Part shown: positions 35,752 to 45,700 of the stretch, in pieces
Layout of the letters: every line of letters starts with the position of its first letter
Numbering within the stretch: position 1 is the stretch's first letter
DNA from: Nelumbo lutea
Lineage: Eukaryota; Streptophyta; Magnoliopsida; Proteales; Nelumbonaceae
Length of the DNA stretch: 64,000 bases
NCBI GenBank assembly: GCA_022828595.1
Contig: JAKGHH010000003.1
Location: 59,819,759 to 59,883,758 of the forward strand
Direction of reading: 5' to 3'
Translations under genes and position numbers: made by a program
The notes under the pieces: model-generated
The model's database searches: none
Told to the model about the DNA's origin: nothing
The model's input: only the letters and a program-made list of their open reading frames with translations

Positions 35752-36709
35752 AGCCTTTGCTCTTTATGGCCTTAAAGAAAGGCAGACAACGATCTGCGGA
35801 CTTGGATAAAAAGTGACTTAAGGCAGCCAACTGGCCATTCAGCTTCTGGATCTCTTTTATCTTTCGGGGTGGTCCCATTTCTAGGATGGCCTTGATTTTG
35901 TTCGGATTGGCCTCAATGCCTTGCCGGTTGATGACAAACCCTAAGAATTTACCCGATGTGACACCGAAGACGCACTTATTCGGATTTAACTTCATATTAA
36001 ATCTACATAAGATCTCAAAGACTGAGTGTAAATCTTATATTAACTCATGTGAAAATTGGGATTTGACGACCATGCCGTCTACATAACACTCTACTTTTGT
36101 GCCAACAAGTGGCTCAAACAGCTTATTTACAAGTCTTTGAAAAGTGACCCCGGCGTTCTTCAACCCGAAGGGCATGACCTTGTAGCAATACAGGCCAAAC
36201 TCGGTTATGAAGGCGGTCTTCTCTTCGTCAGCTGGGCCCATTTTTATTTGGTTATAGCCCAAATAGGCGTCCAAGAAGCTCAACAACTCGTGCCCCGAGG
36301 TCGTGTCCACTAGGCGGTCGATCCTAGGAAGTGGGAAGCGGTCCTTTGGGCAATCCCGGTTCAGGTCGGTGTAGTTGACGCACATGCGCCACTTACCATT
36401 TGCCTTTTTCACCAGAACGGGGTTGGCCACCCAGCTCAGGTAATGAACTTCCCTGATAAAATCGGCCGCAAGGAGTTTCCCAACCTCCTCGTCGACTACC
36501 TTTCGTCGTTCTGGGGCTAGGTTGCGCTTCTTTTGTCTAACGGGCCTAATTGAAGGATCTGTATTAAGTCTGTGAGTGATAATGTTGGGGTCTATGCCGG
36601 GCATTTCTGCCACCGACCACGCAAAAATGTCTAAAATTTTGAGTAAGAAGCTTACCAGTTGAGACCGCAGTGGCTCCTCAATAGAAGTGCCGATCTGAAG
36701 TACCCGCAC
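35630..36709 (-). pseudogene. Tat reverse transcriptase and first RNase H
   Basis: The RT frame (36035-36709) runs ITHRLNTDPSIRPVRQKKR, KVVDEEVGKLLAADFIREVH, NGKWRMCVNYTDLNRDCPKD, LLSFLDAYLGYNQIKM and KVMPFGLKNAGVTFQRLVNK. The catalytic YVDD box reads YVDGMVVKS: the second Asp is Gly. A stop or frameshift near 36000 separates it from LNPNKCVFGVTSGKFLGFVI and the RT thumb plus first RNase H (35630-35995). Both the mutated active site and the frameshift make it inactive. Confidence 0.9.
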
Positions 36710-36784
36710 TGGATCGTCCGCCGAGGTCGGGACGGGGATGGTCTCCTCGGTGGGTGTGGCCCGCTTTGTGAACTGCTCTACGGG

Positions 36785-37276
36785 TCATCCCAACTCGAGG
36801 TCGTCAACTGCCTTGGCTTTTCCTTTCAAGGCGGCTACGTAGCATTTGCGGGACTCGAGCTGATCACCTCGTGCCACTCTGACTCCAAAGTCTGTAGGGA
36901 ACTCCATCACTAGGTGGTAGGTGGAGACTACCGCTCGCAGGACGTGGGTGATGGGCCGACCTACTATCACGTTGTATAGAGAGGGGGTCGCGACCACCAG
37001 GAACTCGTGACTGAGCCTTACCACACTAGGCTAGCTACCGACCTCCACCGGCATAGTGACTTTCTCCAAAGGCCTGACCTCCTCGCCGCTGAACCCCACC
37101 AGTGGAGTGCTTGCGGGCTTCAGGTCACCCTTTGGGATCTGAAGCAGATCGAAGGCTGCCTTGAAAAGGATATCTGTCGAACTGCTCGATTCTACCAGGG
37201 CACGCTTGACTTCGAAGTCGTTGATCCTGATCTTGATGACAAGCGCGTCGTCGTGGGGGTAGTGGACTTCTCGCAC
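36785..37276 (-). pseudogene. Tat aspartic protease
   Basis: Two minus-strand frames make up the retropepsin that would cleave gag-pol. The active-site loop, normally LVDTGSS..DIL, reads ALVESSSSTDILF, so the catalytic Asp is Glu and the Gly is Ser. The downstream YNVIVGRP motif is present in the other frame, after a stop near 37030. A frame break and a lost catalytic residue mean it is non-functional. Confidence 0.8.
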
Positions 37277-38433
37277 GTTGTCTTCAGTGAAGAAGATCGA
37301 CTCCTCTACCCTTGGCCGCTTCAGGGGGTTTAGCTCTTCTCTGGTGGCTTCGTGGGCTGATGTCCGAGTTGTTGCCGAGGTGCAGCCCGCGACAATCGAT
37401 CACCTAATGATTACTTGGTGCTCCCTCGGGCTGGTCTCTCATCCAGAGGCTGTCTCTGCAGTTGCTCTGCCTGTCTACTGGACTCGGGGGTTTCTTTATT
37501 TTGTTCCCCGTGCCGACCTGCTTTATTGTTATTATTGTCATGACGTACAAAATTTCTCAAATATCCATGACGGATGAGCTCTTCTATCTCATCGCGGAGG
37601 TTATTACAAGTTTTGGTGCTATGATCGTGATCTCTATGGAAACTATAGTATAAGTTCTTGTTCCTAACATTAGGATCAGCCTTGGGCCAAGGTGGCCACT
37701 TTACATACGGGGCATCCTTAATTGCCATGAGGATCTCGGCCCGCTTCGTGTTGAGGGGTGTAAACACCCTTTCTGCTGCCGGAGTTCGGAAAGACTGAAC
37801 TGGCTTTGCCCCCCGAGCTTGATCCTTCTTCTTGTAGTCATTAGGAGTCGGGGGTTCCGGTTCCCTTTTTCTTTTTTGGGGGTGTGCTCGCCCTTCTGGT
37901 TGATCTCCTCCTCTGTTCATATGAACTGATCTGCGAGCTCGAGGAACTCGGTCACGATTTTGGGCTGGTTGACGATCATGTGCCATCTGAACTCTTTGTG
38001 GGTGATACCTTGTTTGGCCGCCGTAAGCCGAACTACAGGGTCCAGGTCGGGTATTTGTAGGCAAGCGTCATACCACTTGACATAGTTCTGGATGGACTCT
38101 CCATCTCTCTAGACTATGCTGAGGAGACTTTCTTCGGTCCTCAGGCATCTCTTGCTAGTGACGAAGTGGGAGATGAAGACCTTCACGAACTGCGCCCAAC
38201 TCCTTATCGAGCCCGGCGAGAGGTTTCAATACCAAGCGCGGACCACTCCCTTGAACGTAGTGGAGAAGGCCATGCACATGCAAGATTCACTCGCCCTAGC
38301 CAGATGCATCTGGGACTGGAAGGCGTCAACGTGGTCATTGGGGTCGAAGGACCCATCTTATTTGTCCAACGGTGAGAGCTTGAAGTCCTTGGACATGGGG
38401 ACCGTGAGGAGATCTGGGGACAGAGGAGAGGGG
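37277..38433 (-). pseudogene. Tat gag, first copy, N-terminally deleted
   Basis: The 38335-38400 end reads MSKDFKLSPLDK. It is followed by the same AFSTTFKGV, WYRNLSPGSIRSWAQFVK and DACLQIPDLDP motifs as the second gag at 27 kb, here with a stop in the RDGES segment. 37411-38064 holds the nucleocapsid side: a K/R-rich linker (PEPPTPNDYKKKDQARG) and a Cys-poor zinc-knuckle region (YYSFHRDHDHSTKTCNNLRDE, IEELIRHGYLRNFVR) typical of Tat gag. Upstream of the Met at about 38398 the sequence runs straight into LTR sequence at 38434, so the gag N-terminus, leader, PBS and LTR end were deleted. Confidence 0.8.
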
Positions 38434-38772
38434 ATACTTAGCCAAAAACCGGGGTGCCGAGGTGCTTGTGCTGAGAGCGGTGCTGTTCCGAGGTGCTCCT
38501 CCTTTGGGATACTTAGCCAAAAACCGGGGTGCTCCCTCCTTGGGAAGGGGGAGCTCGGGTCCCGGGGGGAACTTGGGACCTTCCACACTTGGTGGGAGTC
38601 AGAATTGGCCAGGTGTCAGTCCCCGGCGAGTTGCTTAACTTGCCGAGTGGCCAGCGTTGGACTCGACGTGTCTCTCCCGTGAAGTCGCGGTCGTGCTTGT
38701 TAGCCTGAGCTGTTCATTGGGCCAGGTCACACACACGTGTCCCCGGACCACGAGATCGGGCCAAATCGCCAC
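38434..38772 (-). repeat. Partial Tat LTR (outer end)
   Basis: Matches 32085-32361 of the complete LTR over most of its length, including CTTAGCCAAAAACCGGGGTG, CTTGGGAAGGGGGAGCTCGG and GTCAGTCCCCGGCGAGTTGC. The minus-strand start is TGGCGATTTGGCC at 38772. An internal ACTTAGCCAAAAACCGGGGTG segment appears twice (38438 and 38509). The half that should run to the PBS is deleted at the junction with gag. Confidence 0.75.
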
Positions 38773-40553
38773 AAAGTACTATTCGTTCTCTGTCTTGTAC
38801 TCACTTTCACTGTTTCTTCTTAATTCCCCAAATGCCCCAAGTGGATTCAAGCTTCTGTCTTGCTGTCTGTATCCAAAGCATCTAATGTCAGCTACAGAGT
38901 ATCTAAACCTAAATGGATCAATTGGCTCGGTAATTGTTGAGCAAATAAGTTTGAGCTTAGCTATTGCTATTGCAAGAAACAAGAATTGTCAACTTGCTGT
39001 GATCTCAACTCACTCTCAACTTCTGCACTTGACTTCTATGGAAGACCCTCCAAATTTATCCGGTGGAGAATCCACTTGGGGAAGTGGAGGCATGGTTGGT
39101 ATGTATACCTCTGTTTTGGATCACTGGGAATGAGTTGGGGCAAATAACCCATCTTACCTAAACTTACACAATCAAATTTTCATGCGCCAATGTTCTGAAC
39201 ATTGCTTTTATTGTCTAGAAGTTGTAGATTTCTTAGAGAGTTCATTTGAGTTAGGTTAAAGAAATGGTTATCAATCTTTGGAAGTGATTCGAGAATATCG
39301 TCCCAAGTGTGAGGACAACAATGAAGACGGAGCATGACTCTATTATTTGTTCCATGTAATTGGCACCGACTTTTCAGCATTAGAATTTTTCTGGTAGATT
39401 GGCGCAGAACCCAATCATCCAATTGGAATAACAATAGAGAGCAGACATCAGGTTCTACTCAATTTCCGCAACTAAGCCCAGAACCCTTGCTTATCTAGTT
39501 GAAAGACCCTTGAATTCTAATTCTAATTGGTTATCAGAGAAAACACTCAAAAACCCAGAGCTTAGATTTTTCTCAACTTCTTTAGATGAATTGGATTCTG
39601 AGAAATCCAATCCCCGTATAACTCATAAGACCTTAATTTTTTGACATTTTGTTTGAGATCCACTAAGAGAAGGGAGAGAACACAAAAGTTCTTAATCAAA
39701 TCATCCACTTTGGAGGGTGGCTCAGCTTCCCACCAAACTTTTGCCGTTTGGAAGTTGTAGTGGCTGCCGTCGCCTGCGATAATGCTACCAAAATCACCAC
39801 CATTGCCGTAACTTCCAACAAATTGTGGTGAACAATAAGGGTATTTTAGGAATTTTAAAATAATTATCATTCACATGATCTTACATGTGAATATAGTGTG
39901 ACACACGATTAACGGTGAGGGAGGTTTTAGACAATTGTTAGAAAACTTAAGGGTACTTTAAGATAATATGTAAATAATAAGGGTAGAGTTAGTCAATTTC
40001 ACAAATTTAAGAGATTTACCCAATTTACAAATGATTTACAAAAATTGATAAGACGATAAGACGATGCCAGTGGTGAATGGTGATCAATCATACATCATTG
40101 GCTTGATGCAAAATGGTTTGACATCGCCTTTCTCTATTGAAGTGAATGACTATACATTATGGGTTTATAACAAAATGGTTAAAATTTAAGGATGGTTTCA
40201 AGAGTTTATTGGCTAATGTTGTATTCAGCCACATCGAGTCTAGCTGAAAGTTTGAAACTGATGTCGCCGGTGGTAGATAACGGAAGATGAAACCCCCCAA
40301 ACTCCAAAGGTCGCCAGCATCACACTAGAGTTTTAATTTTTGACTAAAAACTTTTTGAGGAACCGTCGAACTAACGAAGGAGAAGGGGATTTGCATTTTT
40401 TTGAAATTGTCTAATGCGCTCATTAAATACAATAACCAAAACCGAAACCCATACTTCTAAGAAACCATGTTTACAACCGAACCGAATACCTGAACTAACC
40501 GATCCGAAATTTGGTTCGACTATTCGGTTTTAACCGAAGTGTGCTCATCCCTA
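38773..40553. other. 5' side of the large hAT element, no intact gene
   Basis: Sequence between the Gypsy LTR and the hAT right terminus. A plus-strand frame continues from the LTR to 39133, and minus-strand frames lie at 39180-39434 and 39562-39870 (the latter with VWWEAEPPSKVDDLIKNF). None has a recognisable domain; they may be captured gene pieces. 39838-40020 carries AAGGGTA repeats and ends AAGAGATTTACCC, like 13155. 40440-40553 is the hAT subterminal region. The BED finger of the transposase was not found. Confidence 0.45.
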
Positions 40554-40561
40554 CCAATCAT

Positions 40562-41031
40562 CAAACCGTGCGGTAAATAATCCATAAAACAAGGGGCAAT
40601 TTCGCGACATATCTTTCTTGAAAACCGAAAAGGCAACGGTAAAACATAAGGGAAAAAGAACAGCGTGTTTCGTACAGGAGGAAACCGCAGTCAGTGCACT
40701 GGAACAGTAGAATCCACAGTGGCATAATTCCGTAAATTACACACAAATGAGAGGTAATCTTTTAAATACACGAACCAGGCAGATAGACAGATATATCATC
40801 CGTTCCGTCAATCTAGCAACCTTTCGACCAAATTTTTACTTACCGTTCTTTCTCTCCCTCTCCTCGCCTCTGCATTTCTCCGTCACTGTCTTAACTTCTT
40901 TACACTCCCACCTCCTCCTCCACCTCCGCCAAATTTAGCGAGATCCTCTAAATTTAGCGGCACCCATCCGCTAAATCTAGAGCAGATCTGAAGTCTCGCC
41001 ACCAGATCCGAAAACCCTAGTCCCCTCGGCC
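40562..41031 (+). promoter_or_regulatory. CLASP upstream region and 5' UTR
   Basis: Only 470 bp separate the hAT target duplication from the CLASP start codon, so the promoter core must lie here or inside the transposon. A pyrimidine-rich leader (40840-40925) precedes the ATG. AAATTTAGCG occurs at 40931 and 40950, and an inverted variant CCGCTAAATCTAG at 40968. A 63-codon upstream frame (40747-40938) starts MRGNLLNTRTRQIDRY; if transcribed it would be a uORF. No unambiguous TATA box is seen. Confidence 0.5.
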
Positions 41032-41364
41032 ATGGAGGAGGCACTGGAGATGGCGCGCGCCAAGGACACCAAGGAGCGGATGGCGGGCGTCGAACATCTC
41101 CACCAACTTCTAGAAGCTTCTAGAAAGAGCTTGTCATCGGCGGAGGTCACTTCGCTTGTCGACTGTTGTATGGATCTCCTGAAAGATAACAATTTTAGGG
41201 TCTCTCAGGGTGCTCTGCAAGCCCTAGCTTCTGCTGCTGTGCTCTCTGGAGAGCATTTGAAGCTCCATTTCAATGGGCTTGTCCCGGCTGTCGGGGAAAG
41301 GTTGGGAGATGGGAAGCAGCCGGTTCGCGATGCTGCTCGGAGATTGTTGCTTACTCTCATGGAG
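41032..41364 (+). CDS. CLASP: CLASP exon 1
   Basis: 111 codons, from the initiator Met to LTLME. Encodes the first HEAT repeats of TOG1. Donor GTTAAG. Confidence 0.95.
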
Positions 41365-42682
41365 GTTAAGCTTTGGTGTTTATAATGAATTAATTATGGT
41401 TCTGTCTAATCTAATTGATCATTTTAAGTAAAATAAAATCTGTTATGTTGGAATGTTCCATTCGGCTTTGTTTATTAGAAACTGGTCGATTGTTTTTTCT
41501 TGTATCTGTCAATATTTTTGCGCAAACTATGTAAATTTTGGAGTTTTTTATGCTTAATTCACTGTACATGAGTCATGACGATGAAATTGGACAAAACATA
41601 TTACAGCTGTATTCATGGAGTTGGGTTTTCATTTTGTTGCTTCTGCCATTATTTTCAATTTCGATGTTTTCCTTCGCACTTTCTCTTTGCTTCTTCTAAC
41701 CCAGTCGGGTCTTGGAATTCCTCTTTTTAAAATACTCGGTCACTTAAGGATGAGTAATCCATCTCAGTTGTTCATCTTTGGTTGGACCTTTCGACTTGCA
41801 CCAATTAAAGTTCCGAATTCCTTGGTTTGAAAGGAAAAGGACTGATCATAGAAGTTTAAACGATGATTATATTCCATATATTGCATTTGATAATCCGTTT
41901 ATTGGGAAATAGGGCTGTTTTATCATCGAATATGGAACTGAAACTAGTGATGGCTGTATAAAATTACAGGTATCTTCTCCAACAATCATTGTTGAAAGAG
42001 CTGGATTGTACGCCTGGACACACAAGAGTTGGAGAGTAAGGGAAGAATTTGCAAGGACTGTCTCATCAGCAGTTGGTCTCTTTTCATCTACTGAGCTGCC
42101 CCTGCAGCGAGTTATACTTCCTCCTGTATGTAGATTCTCTGCAACTAGATTTTCCAATGCCATGCACACATGCATTTTCCTATGCTGCATATATATATAT
42201 ATATATTCCTAATATCAGAATTTTGTTCTTGTATTTATTTAGTTTTTTCTGTGCATATAGATTCTTCAGATGCTGAATGACACAAATCCGGGTGTCAGGG
42301 AAGCAGCTATATCATGTATTGAGGTGAGTGCAATCCTTTTGCATAATGGTTCTTGAAAATGTGTATTTCTTGAGACTTGATTGCACTTCCTAATTGATTC
42401 AATTATATTGCAAGCTAGAGTTGAACTTGGTTTTAAATGTTGCTCTGCAATTGTGTTTGTGACTCATATAATTCTCTTGTTTCTCTCCTCAGTCTCCTTT
42501 GGCCTTTAGTTGCTGAAGATGATGTTATCTATATTGCTATTGTGGGAACAACCTATGTCATCATTCATTTGATGCTTATATTGATGAACTATGCAGTCAA
42601 ATACCTTTATAAATAAAAAATCCTTAAACATATCAAATACATAATTCTTTTACTTTTTTTTTGTACAAAATAGAAAAAAATA

Positions 42683-42728
<46 letters not shown>

Positions 42729-45700
42729 GATTTTTAACTGGAGAAAAAATAGAAAGAATGAGAAAATGAAGTGAAAAAACCCTACTTATATCCAGTTCAC
42801 CCTCCTAAGATTCTGGATATCCAAAACCAGCACCAAGTTTAGTATATCCGAATTCAATTCAATAAGATATATCCCATATCTAATTCGGATATTTGATGGA
42901 TCTATGAAAGATCAATTAGAATTTGAATTTGCCAAGAGAGTCAGATCTCTATAATTGATCCGATCTGATTCAATTAAAAAACCAAGTATTTATCAGTTCA
43001 GTTATGATCCACTGGTCATTGGATTTTAAGACAATATAACAAAAACAGAAAAGGAAGAAATAGATATATACAAGAGCGTGGCATTTCAATTCACAAAATA
43101 CAACCAAGAACAATTGCTTATTCTAAATTTATTTAAGTTGAAAATCAAACAGGGGTTATATTATCTTATTGAGTGGCAAGAAAATAACACGTGGGACAAA
43201 TATAAAAGTATTTTGTAACACAATGTACAAAACTGCTTGGCACTTAGGCGAGGTGAGCCTCCAAAGGTGCATTGTCGCTGTCACCTTGACAACTATGCTT
43301 CTTACAGTATTCACACACAACATCCTTTTTCTCAGTGGAACCCCTTGGCTTCATCTCAATATTAGCAAAGTGATCGAATAGGGATTTTGCAATCTGGACC
43401 TACCTCCTACTCTCCTCACTACTGACCATAGCATAAGCTTGAGATAGGGTTACCTCATCCTTTGCTAAAATGTTTTGTCTGACAATATCATATTCGGGGT
43501 TGAGTCCGTAAGGAACTCAAAGATCTGATTCCTCAAATACTAACTTCCTATGAGTCTTGGCATCTATAGTGCATCCCCATTTCCCTCTACTGCGGACATA
43601 GATCTCAATTGATTGAGACCATGTTAGATAATTGGTTCCATCTAACTTCGTTGTGGTTATTGCCCCTAACAGTACAGACCCTCCTTGGTCAAACCCAGAG
43701 TTTGTAGGTTGTTTTGTCTCTCCTCTAATTTATTCCATTGGATAAACAAAAACAAATGAAAATAAAAATAGGGTGCTACTAACCAAGAACCACTACCCTA
43801 AAGTCAAAACTACTCTTCAATCACCCAAAAGTAGGGTTTCACAGAACCCAACAACATGGGAGAAAGAGAGTCTGACCGTTCCTACCAGGAACTCTAGAAT
43901 CCCTAAGTGTTGGCCTCAAACTGTCTATAGACCCCTTAATTCATTTTCTCCAGTTAGCTAGGGTTTTTGGGAAAATCTCCAATAACCTGTCTTGGGCGTT
44001 ATATTCATCTCCAAAAACTTCCCTAAACTTGACTGTAAAAGTTGTCAATCAATCATCCAATCAATTCTCTAATCTAACACCTGCAATAAATTTAAAAATG
44101 AACCATAGAAAAGAAAGGTGGAAGAAGAGAGTTCAAAAGGAGAAATAAGAGAGCTGTCTGTTTTCTCAAGTCCCCTAACACTTTCTATTAAACCTGATTG
44201 TAATTCAGGTACAGTTGCAAAGGTGACCTCAGTGGGGAGCTACTCAATGAAGATAATAAAAAGAAAACAAAACTGGCCCATAAACTAAGGTTCACTAACT
44301 AAACATAACACATTATTAACAGCACAAATAAAAAAGAAAAGATTAAGGCCCATTCGGCCTTATCATCTCTACAGTAGATAACCTACAAACGTGTGAAATT
44401 CTGTTGGGTACTTGGATTCTTTTAATTTTTATGGTGTTCTATAACCTAATGAGTTAGATTGGTTTACTGAATCAAGTATTGATGATTGCATTCATAAGAT
44501 TAATACTTCTAGTGGCAAAATGTTGTTTTTCTTTCCTGGAAGGTTTCGGTAATATTGCTTTTATATGGGCACAATTCCAAGTTTGCTTCGGTTGAAGATT
44601 TGGTGGTTATTTTCCAAGTGTGTTTATGTTCTAACTGTTGCAAATTTGTTAACTAAATAGATTGCGGCATGTAATTGAATTAATTTCGGCTAAGTTCTGC
44701 TATTTCAGGAAATGTATACACAAGCTGGGCCTCAGTTCCGTGATGAATTACAACGTCATAATCTTCCTATATCTATGGTGATCACTGGATTCTTTAACAC
44801 TCTCATCTTGATTAAATGTAGAGTACTGTGATTTTTCAGTTATGATGCTTATCATAATTTTATGTACTTTAGGGCTATGTTATCTAATAAGAAGCTATAT
44901 GATTCACTAGTTGGTGTCTTTAATGATTCTCTTTAATATGAAATTATTGTTCTGCAGGTAAAAGATATTAATGCTAGGCTTGCAAGGATTGAACCAAAGG
45001 TTCGTTCTTCAGATGGACTTTCAGGTCATTTCACCACTGGGGAGCTGAGGCCTGCTAGTCTTAACCAGAAAAAAAGCAGTCCAAAGGCCAAAAGTTCCAC
45101 ACGCGAGATGTCCCTATCTGGAGGTTAGCAGGATTTGACCTTAAATATCATGTTGAATCTGACACCAATCTCCCACTTTCATTAATGTTACTAGGCATGT
45201 CAATGGGCCAGGTCAACTTAAAAGACCTGATCTGGTGCTATCATCTAGGCCTGTTGATGCTTGCATACATTTTTGTTGGTTATGGGTCACATTTTCTGAG
45301 CGCAATCATTAATTGGGTTGTTACTGTCTATACCCTGACCAAATCATTTCGTTCATAACTGATAATATATGTATATTGTGAATTTATGATATTTCATACT
45401 GTATAAATATCTGCTACCTCTATATTTGTACAATAGTTAGTAGGTAAATGTAGGTGGGGTTGAGTCCACTATGTTTATCAAGATATGGCAAGGACTTGAC
45501 TGGACAAGGTACCGAATGCAGGCTTTACACTAAAAGTTGAATTATCTGACATGATATGTCTCCCATGTACATGTATCTGGGCATCATGGCTGACCTGATA
45601 AGACTGATTGATAATAGGGTTGGTTATGTTTATCAAGATATGGCAAGGACTTGACTGGACAAGGTACCGAATGCAGGCTTTACACTAAAAGTTGAATTAT

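Larger units (their letters stand above)
26735..38772 (-). mobile_element. Tat-lineage Ty3/Gypsy complex with shared LTR
   Basis: All structural genes read on the minus strand. From high to low coordinate: a partial 5' LTR (38434-38772), truncated gag, protease, RT, RNase H, a second RNase H, integrase, an antisense ORF, a PPT, a complete LTR (28288-32361, split by another element), a PBS, then a second gag (26735-28197) that is cut off at 26735. One LTR therefore serves as 3' LTR of the first copy and 5' LTR of the second. The PBS form GGCGTCGTCTGTGGGAA, the dual RNase H and the antisense ORF all point to the Tat/Ogre/Retand lineage. The 26735 edge lies inside gag, so no target duplication of the whole complex can be read. 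Confidence 0.8.
24264..40561 (-). mobile_element. hAT element enlarged to 16.3 kb by nested retrotransposons
   Basis: The left terminus at 24272 is TAGGGGTGAGCAAA. The reverse complement of the right terminus (ending 40553) is TAGGGATGAGCACA; 12 of 14 positions match. Flanks are CCAATCCT (24264-24271) and CCAATCAT (40554-40561), an 8-bp duplication with one mismatch. Both ends continue into GGTTTTAAACCAAAC/AACCGAACCG subterminal motifs. The minus-strand hAT transposase C-terminal half at 25505-26665 lies in the right place for an element whose 5' end is at 40553. The middle (26735-38772) is a Ty3/Gypsy complex. The transposase N-terminus is missing, so the insertion was accompanied by deletion. 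The pairing of the two ends across 16 kb is an inference from termini plus duplication. Confidence 0.7.
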
